Source: Limnomonas spitsbergensis (Eukaryota > Chlorophyta > Chlorophyceae > Chlamydomonadales). From it: 64,000 nucleotides of DNA. The stretch spans positions 744,001-808,000 of the forward strand of contig JAYJMM010000069.1 of the NCBI GenBank assembly GCA_037349105.1. The letters run 5' to 3'. The position numbers and the translations under genes are program-made. Positions within the stretch are counted from its first letter, which is position 1; every line of letters begins with the position of its first letter. Positions 22,199 to 33,926 of the stretch are shown here, piece by piece. Below the pieces are notes generated by a model, which was not told the DNA's origin, ran no database searches, and saw only the letters and a program-made list of their open reading frames with translations.

Positions 22199-23926
22199 GG
22201 GGCAAGGAGGACAGATGCATTCATGTCCCCACCTAAAGGCCTACCCCCCCCCTTTTTCACGTGAACCTCCTTTCAATCCCCAAGTGAGGGGCAAGGAGGG
22301 TATGTGAAGTTTTTTCCAACGGAGCATCACATTTGATGCATGGTACCTGAAAACCAGTTTGGACATAAAATAAACTATGGCTGTTAGCAAACAAAGGTTT
22401 ACATTCATGTCCCCAAATAGGTACAAGGCCTGGCAGTAGGTTTGTAAACACATCGCACATTCGCACATGCCTGATAGTCTGATACCAGTACATGGTGTTA
22501 ACTTACCTGGTAGTTGCTCGCTACAAGCCCTTCTTCATTTGCTGTGTCTCGCTTGACACTGAGCATGCAAGGTAGCTCGCTTGTCCTCTACCCTCTGCAG
22601 CGTATATGTTCGTTGTTGCGCTCATTGTGTATGCCTGTGGCCCTCCTGAGTCCTGCCTGCCTTAGTTTTGCGGGCCACCATCTGCCCCAAGTTCCAGGAT
22701 TTGCACATTTAAAAATCTGACACGAAACATGGCGATTTGGCTTTCCTCCATTCGCTGGGGTGGTACAGTTCGTTTGTGCGGGCTAGGAGGTCCTCTCACT
22801 GACTCAGTCACTGTTATCACTGTGCATGCGTCATGCTCCGCCCGGCATTCTGCATGCCTTTTTGCCCCCACAGTCAATTTGCATGCCTTGGCATCGTATG
22901 TGCTCTATGATAGTGAGCAAGCCTGTCGAATCACAGTGTGCGCTGACTATATGTTACTAGTAGCTTGACAGGATGGTCGGCCACTTCGAACTACTGGTAC
23001 TCTAGGACGGTCGTGGCCACTCGGGTCGTGGTCATACCGGTTTTCGGCTTCGCTCACAAATGCAATTGCTACATCTTACATAATGCTGACTTGCTGGGCA
23101 AACAGGCTAGCATGCTATCATGCTTGTTAATCTGCCGACTGTCGTGCATTTTTTCTGTTTACCGGTACTGCATGCTGCGGCGGCCATTATTTGTGCATGT
23201 CTGCGGCCAGCTAAATCTGAAAACACCTACGATAGTGCACAGTTAGTTGCTTTTTATTATAACTATTATTCCATGCATTTGGGTGGAAGATGTGTGCTGT
23301 ATTATTGAGCCAGTTGTATGTGTCACAGGAAAGCCGTTTTTCGCGGCAGGGAAGCCCGGCTACTAACCTGCTAAAACCCCAGTCGGCCAGAAAGGATTGA
23401 GGACCGAGCTCCTCCAATTCAACAAAAAACGGGCCCAACATTTAGAGCAAGGGCGAAATTTGGATGCTCATAAGTTAAGGCTCCCTTGTCGCAAGTCCCG
23501 TGTGAAGGTCCAGGAATGTACCCATAGACAGCGTTTGTAGTAGAGCCTTATCTTTACGTAAATTCGCAAAGATAAATGGTCTGATGAGCCATATGAAGGT
23601 GATGTAGTTGTGTCTACCAAGAATTATCGCGTTGTGAGACCGAGTACATGTGTGTAGGATTTAGGGTTAAGGTTTAGGGTTAAACGGTGGAAAGGAATCA
23701 TGTTAGAGCATACCCGACCTGCCAACGTTAGATAGAAGCAAGAGCATCGAATCAGTGTGCATATGGCTTACCATGTCTTCGACATTTGGGGTTTCCTCGC
23801 AGGTGAAGAACATACCAAGTGCATTCAGCATTTCATAGCAGTGTTTATTTTAAGGTTTCGGAGAAACCTTCATTTTACCATGACTCTATTTTGGGGACTT
23901 TCTAAAAGCTTACTTTTACCTCGAAT

Positions 23927-24024
23927 CCGAGGCGAAGCCTCGGTTGGGGGGGGCGCCCAAGCCCCCCCGCCATGGGGGTCCGGGGGCCACCCCCCGGTGG
24001 GGGTTCGGGGGCGAAGCCCCCGAA
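23927..24024. repeat. Cluster of GC-rich hairpins
   Basis: CCGAGGC-GAA-GCCTCGG (23927-23943) and TTCGGGGGC-GAA-GCCCCCGAA (24004-24024) are perfect stems with the same GAA loop. They flank a run of G8, C7 and C6G2 palindromic blocks. Base composition is far more GC-rich than the surroundings. Confidence 0.8.
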
Positions 24025-25669
24025 GTTCAGAAACAGCCTCACGTGAAACATCAGATTTCTTCATTGAAAATGCTTTGTTTTCATAATTCAGTTTATCACA
24101 ATGTTGAAACAGAACATCAAATACCGTATTCAACTGCTCAGAGTCAAATTCAGCAGTCAATGTGCTTGCGATGTTTCATAATTCAAGGTAGCAACAATAC
24201 TGGGGCAGAGTGTCAAACACTCATAAATCTAATTGCCTAGTGGATCTTCCTGCGATATACTTGTTCATACTGTCGTTGTAGCCGTTATCTATCAGCCACT
24301 CCCTCCGCATTTCGCCCTCTTCGAAGTACGACTCTTGACAGGCGTTCGTACCAGAGCCCCTCATGCATTTCCAAGCACCATCGCTACGGCCTTTCGAAAC
24401 TCGACTCGCCATTTGTCCCTTGTGTCGAAATGGACGCCTGAGGGCAGTTTGACCAGTCACTATTGCAGAATTCGAAAACCTGGGTTTTACCGCGGTGGTC
24501 AGGGTCGAAAACCCCCCGTTTTACCGCGGATCGCGGTATACCGCGGTCTAAAATAATCACTGTTTCATAGGAGTAGCCAAAGTCCCTAGCAAACGTAACA
24601 TGCTCGTTAGTTGCATTGAGACATAAGGTATGATATTAAAATATTCAATAATATTCTGTGTGGATATGATTATGACGTGCCACAGAATGTATTTATTGCA
24701 TGACCGGTGGTTGAGATTTACATGTCCTACCATGCTGACTAACAGAGGTTGCGATAAAAATGCTGGCTTGTGTACTTCAGTATGACACGATGGCTAATGT
24801 ACCTAATCCGGGACCGAATTTCAATGTTGCCTACCAGTGATTCGGCTGGAATACTGTCTCACAGGATGCGGAATGAAATGTGACCGTGAAATTTACTCGC
24901 GTGTGTCGTGCGTCAAATGTGCGAATGTTGCAGGCCAGCAACATCTCACGCAACATCTCACGCAACATCTGCCACGTTGTCTAAAGTACCTTACGCGGGT
25001 TGGTAATTAAATGCTGTCTCTCAGTGAATCTAGAAGCTAATGATGCTGGATTTGCAACGAATAGTCGGAGGACAGAACCACGCGTCGTGAAGGCTGTGCG
25101 AACGACTGTCGAAAGCCTGTAGAAAACATTGACTGCGACCCTGCGAAAATATGCGGAAGTTGTATTCGGCAGGTGCGGAACACATTTACGTTTTAACAGT
25201 TTTCCGAACGAAATCACGCCGTTAACACGTTTTCATACTTTTCCCGTGTGGCTCGGTGAATACATCACTCACAGTGTGCTTGATCCATTGCAGAAATTTT
25301 GTTGGAATTGGCGAAGTTTAATTTCTACTCAGTCAGCCACCTACCTACCTACCTACCTACATACCTACACATTTACCCCCCTAATATCCCTTACGTTACG
25401 CTACACTTCACACGGGAATTATTGCCCATCCATGCGTCTAAGCCCCCTGCCTCCCCCCAGCCCTCTGGTTCCACCCGGCCTGGTTCCACACATCAACTCA
25501 GCGAATCAAAATTACTCTAGGGCGCCGGGCAGCCCTTGTGGTTGGTTGGGAACGCAAAATATTGTAATACTCCTATGCATGGTTCCGAACGACGCACTCA
25601 GACAAGAGCATGGGGGGCGAACCCCTGGGCACGAGCTACAAATCGTATGCCAAATTTGGCCAGCTGGTG

Positions 25670-25880
25670 GCAGGCGAAGTCAGTGTGTGCCGGGGGGAGG
25701 GGTGGCTGGTGGCGGGGGAGGTCAGTGTGTGCTGGGGGGAGAGGGGACTGATGGCGGGGGAGGTCAGTGCCTGTGTGTCCTGGGGGGAGGGGGAACTGGT
25801 GGCGGGGGAGGTCAGTGTGTGTTGGGGGAGGGGGGACTGGTGGCGGGGGAGGTCAGTGTGTGCTGTGGGGAGGGGGGACT
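25670..25880. repeat. G-rich minisatellite, unit about 42 bp
   Basis: About five units contain GGGGGAGGTCAGTGTGTG and (G)6AGGGG.ACTGGTGGC. They read as open in several frames, but the translated Gly/Trp/Cys strings are of repeat origin. Confidence 0.75.
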
Positions 25881-26500
25881 GGTCCTCGAATTGGATTGGG
25901 ATATTTCGTAAAAACTTTTCATTTCGTCGAAACTGTGGTAAATCACGTGAAGGCAGGGTTTGGCTCCATTTCTCCCCCTCCGTTTTGCGGTGTGAGTTGA
26001 ACAATGGCTCCATTTCCTCTCCAATTCCAACTCAGGCTGCGATTGAGGAATTTATGTGTGCCAAGAAAAGAAAAGAGAACGCCGATGCGACGTGGATTTT
26101 GGGAAGTACAGGCTGACGAGACGCCCAAGCCCCGGTCTGTATACGCATAGACACATGTCGCGGACAGGTCGTGTACGTCCGCGGATGGACAGCCGCGGAC
26201 ACGTCATTGGCAGTGAAGGGCGTCCGCGAGCTGTAACATCTGAACGACAGTCGAGATATCACCACAAAAACCTGAATTCAGCGCGCCCGCCCCACATCAC
26301 TGTGCTAATAGCACTAAATCCCCTCGTCTCGAGCAGTCCCCCGCTGCCGAGTGGGCAAGTTGACCAGCGACCCGTCCTAGATAGACCCTACCGTACCCCT
26401 CAGCCCCAGTCCAGAAGGGTCGAAGCATTAACGTGGTTATGTCTATTTTGACATGGCTAATGTTTGGATATTCTGGTTGGGGGTCAGGCGGTGCCCGTCG

Positions 26501-26656
26501 CATGGACCAGGAGGAGGAGGGCAGGATGGACGATGACGGGATTGACGACGAATGTGGGCGTGCTATTCAATTCCAGCGATTGATCGCCGGGCACCATCCC
26601 GAGGACGAGACCGAGGACGCAAGTCCAGCAGATGCACGACCTATGAGAACTGCCAG
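26501..26656 (+). CDS. Possible first exon of the recombinase gene
   Basis: An ATG at 26501 opens an acidic segment (MDQEEEGRMDDDGIDDECG) that runs to a donor-like CCAG/GTGCAG at 26656. Two further exon-like blocks lie at about 26925-26985 and 27012-27045. They are too short for any domain call. The strand and position suit a 5' part of the tyrosine recombinase gene, but I could not prove the joins. Confidence 0.25.
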
Positions 26657-27162
26657 GTGCAGAGCAGTTCTTGACAACGGATTCGCTTTCGTGTGTCACA
26701 TTTAGTTCAAATCCTAACGTCCCCCCTGCCCTACCGACTTCCGAGGTTTTCGCATGCTGAGACAGTTGAACTAGCGAACAGGAAGAGGGCTTGTAGCAAG
26801 CCGAACACTACCGTTAGCGGACGTATGGAACATACAATACGCAATTCATGGTGAGGTGTCTTGCTGTTATGACATGATTCGCGTGCTTCCTCTGTCTTCC
26901 CTGCTGAAACATTATATTTGCAGGCAGGCCTTCTGCCAGACTGAAAAATTTGATCATGAGGTGGACTTGCCTGATACAGCAGCCAGGTGGTTTAGTTGTG
27001 CACCTGTTGGAGGAGGTCAAGTCAGGGAACAGGAAGACCCCCTTGGTAAGAGTCCCTTTCATGCACCCTGGAGAGACGGAAGGAATACTGGCAAAAAGCC
27101 AAAAATGGCATGCATGCTGGTTAAATTCTGTTATCTAGCAAGCAACTGAACTCTATCTGCAG

Positions 27163-29570
27163 AGGGAATCTGTCGTCAATGCCATGCGGAACGCGCTAGC
27201 TTCACGTTGGAGCTTGCTGTATGCAACAAAGACCCAGGAGGATATTATTGCTGACCATCGGCGGCGTGGGATTCAAATTTTCACAACCGTGCCACCATGC
27301 AGCACAGTATTTGAAGCCCTGGAAGCAGCTGTCAAAGGAAAGGGTGATCGGTAAGGTTACTGCATACTAATGTGACAGCTCTTGTGTATCAACTGACTGC
27401 CATATTCTGATGAGATGTGATTGCTCACATTGCTTGCCTTTTTTGTCCAGGCCACCAGGCAAGGACTCCCAAGCCCACATCAGCGGGGATCAGATCTCCT
27501 CCTCTCAGGTGTCTGCCATGCTGAAGAAGTGTGCTGAAGACAAACGCCTACAATCTGTGACAAATGGGTAAGCAAGCAAGTAGATGAATGAGCTTACTAG
27601 CTCTAGCTTGAACTCCGACCTTTCCATTTTCTGCAGGGCCATGTACTCGATGATGTTCAACGCCGCCGGGCGCTCTGATGACACGCGCCAGCTCGGAATC
27701 GCTGACCTTTGTGCGCCCCATTCCATGGACAGCATTGGCCCTTCCCCATGTACTGCATTGGGGGTGGTGCTGAATGGAGGGAAGGCGAATAGCTCGGGCA
27801 AGCCTGAGACCATGGTGTTCCTCCGCCACCTTGACCCTTGGCTTTGCTCTAAAGCTTGGCTGGCTCGACTTCTCTTTGCCAGGTTCACGGTGGGCCGCCA
27901 ACCCTTCCCGTTCCCGAGAAAAGAGGACAAGTACCGAGCATGGACGCATGGTGAGGGTGGTGGGGGGAATGTAGGGTGGCAAGTTGGCAACTGAGATTGT
28001 AACTTTTGGGATGTAGGGATGACAACTTCTTGCATCTCTTTGTTGCTAGCTGCCCACACGTGCTTGCCTACATGTTGCCACTGATGTCCATTTTAGGGAA
28101 ACTGCCATTCTCTTCACGACCCCGAGGGGTGGAGCGGGTCAAGCTGTATCCTACAACACGCAGCTAGGGTGGGTGTCAGCCATGTTCCAGCAGCATGACA
28201 TCCGGACGAGCAAGAAGTGCCACAACGGAAGAGGATCCCAAGTCCGGGAGTTGGAGGGTGAAGGGTTAGTGTTGCTGTCTCCCATGCTACTGCCCCCATG
28301 CTACTGCCTCACATGTTACTGCCTGCATGCTACTGCCCCCATGCTACTGCCCAACATGTTACTGCCCCTTGCGACTGCCCCCATGCTACTGCATCACATG
28401 TTACTGCCTCACATGCTACTGCTCCCCATGCTACTGCCCCACATGTTACTGCCCCCATGCTACTGCCTCACATGTTACTGCCTCACATGCTACTGCTCCC
28501 CATGCTACTGCATCACATGTTACTGCCTCACATGCTACTGCTCCCCATGCTACTGCCCCACATGTTACTGCCCCCATGCTACTGCCTCACATGTTACTGC
28601 CTCACATGCTACTGCTCCCCATGCTACTGCCTCACATGTTACTGCCCCATGCTGTTGTCCCCATGCCCCAAGGCACAGTGAGATCGGCCTGTCGCGCTTG
28701 GGCCGGTGGAGCAAGAGCTCCTTGATCAGCAACTACTTGCGGGGCGTGCCCCCGTGGGTGCTGCTGGGGGCTGCTGGGGTGGAGTTGAGTACTGAGGTCC
28801 TGTCCAATGTGTATTGGCATGCTCGCTTCATGATCAAGTTGTCTGATGCTGTCCTGGAGGAGCTGAAGTGCAAGCTCTTTCCTTGGCTCATTGAGTTCCG
28901 CGAGGCTGTTGCAGCTATTCCTGCCAAGGAACAACAGGTGTCAATGAGGGGATGCCTGGCTGCTGTTGAGGAGGTGGCTGAGGTGTCCATCACTGATGCT
29001 ATTCACCTCACCTATGCTGATCCTCAGTCCTCTTGCCCCATCCTGGCCCACCTGAGCCTCAATAAGTCGTTCAGGGCAGTGGCTGCCGAGTATGGACATG
29101 ACTTCCACTCTCTCCAGCCACCCCGCACCATGCTGGACCGGGCCGTGGCAACAGAGCAGCAATTGCAGGAGCTGCTGCACAAGGTCGGACAGCAGTACAG
29201 CCAGTTTGTCAACGGGCCAGTCAGTGGATCAGCAAGTGAACAGCTGGGGATCTGCGCTAACTACCAAAGCAGCCAGGGATCAGCCCTCCCCTCCAACCGG
29301 ATGGGCCTGGGCAGGCTGGGGGGCCAGCTACTTGGCATCCCTGTCCTGGACCTAGGCAGCCCTGTCCTGGACTTAGGCAGCCAGGGGACCGTGCTACTTG
29401 GGACCTCCATGGGCAGTGGCAGCCAGGGATCAGCCCTCCCCTCCAACCGTATGGGCCTGGGCAGGCTGGGGGCCCGGCTGCTTGGCAGCCCTGTCCTGGA
29501 CCTAGACAGTCCTTGGGGTAGGCAACAGTCTTCTGGGATCAGCCCTTTGTTTTACTTCATGGCACCATAA
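27163..29570 (+). CDS. Crypton/Ndc10-like tyrosine recombinase gene (multi-exon)
   Basis: Exons 27163-27350, 27451-27567 and 27637 to about 27930/27970 join in phase. A further exon ends at 28264 (phase 2) and joins 28673-29570, with a TAA stop. The fold matches the Crypton/Ndc10 class of tyrosine recombinases: an N-terminal helical part (ESVVNAMRNALASRWSLLYA, then ISSSQVSAMLKKCAED), MYSMMFNAAGRSDDTRQLGI with the first catalytic Arg region, FLRHLDPWLCSKAWLARLLF (compare ..RH.DP..C...ALA..LF), the box KKCHNGRGSQ (HxxR), LSRLGRW (Trp in the second His/Trp position, codon 28707) and SNYLRGVP with the candidate nucleophile Tyr at 28734-28736. Such enzymes move Crypton transposons by site-specific recombination; Ndc10 is a domesticated relative. 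The C-terminus (29262-29515) has two imperfect repeats with GSALPSNRMGLGRLG. The exact splice near 27.95-28.10 kb is unresolved, with two phase-compatible options. Confidence 0.65.
28268..28660. repeat. Short tandem array filling an intron of the recombinase gene
   Basis: Dozens of units alternate CATGCTACTGCCCC and CATGTTACTGCCTC, with a higher-order period near 60-75 bp. The array lacks stops in all three forward frames, so reading through it is possible in principle. A GTTAGT donor (28265) and an AG acceptor (28672) with matching phase 2 remove it and bring HxxR and LGRW together at normal spacing. Confidence 0.85.
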
Positions 29571-31836
29571 ACATTTCTAACCAGTCATTTTCTTCTGTAA
29601 TTCTGACGAGCTAATCCTCATGGTGATCTGGTGGCATTCTTTATTTCTTACTCTGCCTTTCAATAGGGCCTGAAATTCTGCCTTTCCTTTCAATAGATAA
29701 GACCATATTCAGTTACATCACAATTTTGACGACATAGCCAGCAATCAAGCGACTCCAGACAGGACAGAAAAGAGTACACTACCAGGAAATATCAGGATTC
29801 ACTTAAGCGGGGGATGGCATGCAACAGCCTCCACACTTCCAGGACACCCGTAAGATCCTGGCAGCAATGTTAAGGAACATTCGAAGAACATGATCAAAAT
29901 GTATGAACATGCAGCCATGATCAAAATGTCTGGGCAGTAGGTAATTGTGAGAAAACGGTTTTTCAGTCACTGGGACCGCTACACAAAAATCGGGCTGCTA
30001 GAAGCAAATAGGCTAGGCTGATTGTCTGCTTCGGGCGGCGCACCTATTACAATGGGTAGAGTCAATTACCGAATCCACCAAATAAAGCAAGATGATTTAG
30101 CAAACCAGCCCCTATGGTCATCCACTGGGGGGAATGGCCAGCAGCAACCTCCACACTTCCAGGACACTATTTTGATCTTGGCAGAAGAGTTAAGGATCAT
30201 TATATGAACATGCAGCCATGCTCAAAATGTCAGGGCAGTGGGTAAACTGTGAGGAAAACAGTTTTTCAGTCACCAAGCTGATTCAGCAAACCAGCCCCAC
30301 TGGTCACCCACTGAGGGGAATGTCCTGCAGCAGCCTCCACACTTCTAGGAAACCAATAATAACCTGGCAGCAGTGTTGAGGGTCATTATATGAACATGCA
30401 ACCATGCTCAAAATGTCTGGACAGTGGGTAAACTGTGAGGAAAACAGTTTTTCATTCTTAAGATGATTCAGCAAAACAGCCTCCCTGGTTACCCACTGAG
30501 GGGAATGGCCTGCAGCAGCCTCCACACTTCTAGGAAACCAATTGTATCCTGGCAGCAGTGTTGAGGGTCATTATATGAACATGCAACCATGCTCAAAATG
30601 TCTGGGCAGTGGGTAAACTGTGAGGAAAACAGTCTTTCAGCCATAAGATGATTCAGCAAAACAGCCTCCCTGGTTACCCACTGACTGAGGGGAATGGCCT
30701 GCAGCAGCCTCCACACTTCTAGGAAATAAATTGTATCCTGGCAGCAGTGTTAAGGAACATTATATGAACATGCAACCATCCTCAAAATGTCTGGGCAGTG
30801 GGTAAACTGTGAGGAAACCAGTTTTCAGCCACCAAGCAAGGTGATTTAGCAACACAGCCTCTCTGGTCACCCACTGAGGGTCGCTGGGGTTTTCAGGAGA
30901 CAGAGAATATTATTGGATCCAAACATGCCCACGAGCTTGCACTATCTGACTGCTGCACGTGTGATATTTCGTATTTGCCATGCAAGATGTTGTTGCAAGA
31001 TGTTGATGCCCATGCAGTGCAGATGTGACCTATGGGTATTATAGCCTTATTTTATTGATTGGAAGGACAGGTGAAGCAAACGCGAAGAATATAGGCGAGG
31101 AAACGCTGCAGCGATGCTTTTGCCCGCCCCGCGACGTCCTACTTTCTTTCGCACATACACATCCGCACTCCCGCCCCCCCCCCCCGCTGCTCTTCTCTCG
31201 CTTGATTCTTCATTTAAATAATTCCGGATAAAGATTTCCTCGAAAGCGACAGAGAGAGAAATGCAGCCTTCCACGCCCAGGCTGCGACGCGTCGCTGGTG
31301 TCCGCGGCCAGGGGCGCCCATGGGCGCAGTACGCTGCAGTACAGGATTTGAGGCGTCCGCGGACATGGTATACCCTTGGGAAGGGTGGTCGAATCTTCTG
31401 TACTTCCGGCCTGCCTGGCATTGCCTACTAACAAATCTCCTGTCTAATCCCATCCACATCGACATTATCTTCCTTCCTTTCGTTCTTAAGGAATCAGTCC
31501 ACTCAAAAACATACATTTAAATGGCTTAAGCTCGTACTGGTCTCCGTAATCTCACATCGGCGTTCAGCCCAAATCGTGGCCTCACCGCCGTTGCCCGACC
31601 GAGCGTAAGGATAAGGATGGAGAATTGGTTCTGCACGGTAAGGGGAGTGGAGAATGGAATTATTAGAACTGGACAGTTGAGTGCGTCTGAATTGTCAAAA
31701 CTACGGTCGGTCCCTGCCCCCAAGCCTGAAGGGGTCAAGACACACATTCCTGTATGATCAGGCATGACTTTTATGATGGCTAAGGGATGCTCCTTCAAGT
31801 GTGTATGTCTGAATGTCCTACTTTTGCTCCTGCTAG
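29571..31836. other. Intergenic region between recombinase and NLR genes
   Basis: It holds the tandem repeat of about 186 bp and then about 950 bp with no recognised feature. The first exon(s) and start codon of the NLR-like gene should lie in the last part, but I could not identify them. A hydrophobic signal-like frame at 31764-31850 is out of frame with the next exon. Confidence 0.45.
29815..30890. repeat. Tandem repeat of about 186 bp, five to six copies
   Basis: The anchor CCTCCACACTTC occurs at 29828, 30148, 30334, 30519 and 30708, the last four spaced 185-189 bp. Shared blocks are TGAACATGCA.CCATG, CTCAAAATGTCTGGGCAGTG, GGTAAACTGTGAGGAAAACAG and GGGGAATGGCCTGCAGCAG. The first interval (320 bp) and the last, partial unit are irregular. 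Confidence 0.85.
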
Positions 31837-33926
31837 GGATCTGCCAAAGTTGCACAAGAACCAGAAGCATTAATACGGGGACCTGCTTCTGTACGAGCTC
31901 GACCTACAATAGCATGGGCAGAGCCAACAGCAGGAGCTCCGACAGCAGGGGATCCAGCTCCAGCAGCAGTGGATTCAGCTCCAGCAGCAGTGGAACCAGC
32001 TCCAGCAACAGTGGATCCAGCTCCAGCAGCAGGGGATCCAGCTCCAGCAGCAGTGGAACCAGATCCAGCAGCAGTGAATCCAGCTCCAGCAGCAGTGGAT
32101 CAAGCTCCAGCAGCCGCGGATCTAGCTCCAGTAGCAGTGGATCCAGCTCTGGCAGCAGCGGATCCAGCTCTATTAGCAGCGGAACCAGCTCCGCCAGTAG
32201 CAGAACCACCTCCAGCAGCTACGGAACCAGGGCTGGCACCGGGACCAGCACCGGCAAACAACATGGTAAGTCAAGTGACATGAAAAATAATGGACTGACT
32301 GACACCGGTAGTGTCATTATCCTCCTTTGACGATCTCATGTGCCGAAACCTTACAGCGTTGTCTCATTCGCTGCCGGTACTGCTCCCCCTGGGCTCAGCA
32401 AATATCATTTTCTTTCAGTATTGTGACCACCTTACCTTGTGTGTCCCAACTAGGTGTGGGAATGCAGGAGCTACGTGTGGGGCTGCTTCTATTGGATATT
32501 CCCATTCATGAATCCTCACTCTAGAGCAGGAACGGCAACAGTAGCATCTCCGGTCGCCCCAGCCGCATTGGCCGCATCAGCCACACCTGTAGATGTAGAG
32601 CTAGCGGCAGCGCCCATATCGGTAGAAACAGCGACAGCGGCAGTGGTAGCGGCCGCACTGGTAGATGTTGCGACAACGGCAGCGGTAGCGGCCACACCGG
32701 TAGATGCAGCGACAGCAGTCGCGGCCGCACTAGTAGAGGCCGCATCGTCCGCACCGGTAGATGCAGCAGCAGCGGTAGCAGCGGCATTGGCCGCATCAGT
32801 ATATGCAGGGACAGCGGCAGTGGTAGCGGCAGCACCGGTACATGTCGCGACAGCGGCAGCGGTAGCGGCCGGACCGGTTGATGCAACGGCACTGGTAGAG
32901 GCCGCATCGGCCGCACCGGTAGATGCAACGGCACCGGTAGCCCCCGCACCGGTTGATGCAGCGGCACTGGTAGAGGCCGCATCGGCCGCACCGGTAGATG
33001 CAACGGCACCGGTAGCCCCCGCACCGGTTGATGCAGCGGCACTGGTAGAGGCCGCATCGGCCGCACCGGTAGATGCAGCGACACCGGTAGCCCCCGCACC
33101 GGTTTATGCAACGGCACTGGTAGAGGCCGCATCGGCCGTACCGTCAGATGCAGCGGCACCGGTAGCCCCCGCACCGGTTGATGCAGCGGCAATAGTAGAG
33201 GCCGTATCGGCCGTTCCAGTAGATGAAGCGACACCGGTAGCCCCCGCACCGGTTGATGCAGCGGCACCGGTAGAGGCCGCATCGGCCGCACCGGTAGATG
33301 CAGCGGCAGTGGCAGCGGCATTGGCAACGGCAGCGGCAGCGGCAGCGTTAGTGGCAGCGGCAACGGTAGCGGCAGCGGCTTTGGCAGCTGTGTCGGGACC
33401 GGCAAGGGCTCTTACACATGCACTGGCAGATGCAAAGGCATGGGCAGAAGAAGAACTGGAAGAGGCTCTGAGGCTGCTGGACGAAGATGTACCCATAGAG
33501 GGGGTACTTGCAGATGCAGGGGCTCTGGCTCTGGCAGCTGCAAAGGCATGGGCAAGGAAGGAACTGGCAGAGAAACTGACAGCGGCACTGGCACCGGCAA
33601 GGGAACTGGTGGCGGCCATTGCAGCTGCACTGAACGAGGGAGCACCGGCCGCCGCTTCGGACAAGGGAGCAGTGACCACACCAGGGGCACGTAAAAAGGC
33701 GCAAGGAGACCTCGCAGCTGTACTGGCCATGGCAGGAGATATTACGACAGCATTGACAGCAGCACTTGAATCGGCAGAGGCACTTGCCGCAGACCTGGAA
33801 AGGGCACTTTCAATGAAGGTGGCAGCAGTGCCAAGGGCTCTGAGAGCGGCACTTGCACCAGCACGGGCACTGGAAACGACACTGAAACGGGCAGCAGAAA
33901 TGGCTGCGGCTCTGGAAAATGCCCAG
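31837..33926 (+). CDS. Ala-rich low-complexity N-terminal exons of the NLR-like gene
   Basis: Exon 31837-32265 (phase 0 both ends) encodes (PAPAAVD)n-type repeats, and exon 32454-33926 (491 codons, phase 0) encodes APVDAAALVEAASA-type repeats. The DNA unit in the second is roughly 66 bp with GCACCGGTAGATGCAGCG, about ten copies between 32690 and 33300. From about 33400 the repeat gives way to ALADAKAWAEEELEEALRLL and ARKELAEKLTAALAPARELV, Ala-rich amphipathic helices. The frame was chosen because it is the only one in which both exons and the next join without a stop. The competing Ser-rich frame of the first exon dead-ends after the splice. The function is unknown; it may be a flexible or helical spacer. 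Confidence 0.55.

Larger units (their letters stand above)
22199..26480. other. Intergenic region, no recognised gene
   Basis: About 4.3 kb has no convincing exon. It contains a copy of the dispersed GAGCATCACATTTGATGC repeat (22321-22347), telomere-like TTTAGGG motifs (23657-23685), GC-rich hairpins (23927-24024), a repeated TTTTACCGCGG motif (24484 and 24519), a CTAC microsatellite (25340-25372) and a G-rich minisatellite (25670-25880). Confidence 0.5.

Noticed and set aside
28265..28672. Continuous 465-residue reading of the recombinase C-terminus through the array
   Set aside because: The array lacks stops by chance of its repeat unit, and phase-2 splice sites remove it and restore normal catalytic spacing. 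I prefer the spliced form but cannot exclude retention.
29815..30890. CRISPR-like array
   Set aside because: The repeats are about 186-bp diverged tandem units in a eukaryotic context, without short identical repeats and unique spacers.
31764..32330. Ser-rich frame with a signal-peptide-like start (MTFMMAKGCSFKC...)
   Set aside because: After the donor at 32265 it runs into a stop in the next exon, while the Ala/Pro frame of the same DNA joins through three exons. The Ser-rich frame is a shadow.
32521..33405. Minus-strand Pro/Leu-rich frame opposite the Ala-rich exon
   Set aside because: It is the antisense of a coding tandem repeat, with no splice or domain support.
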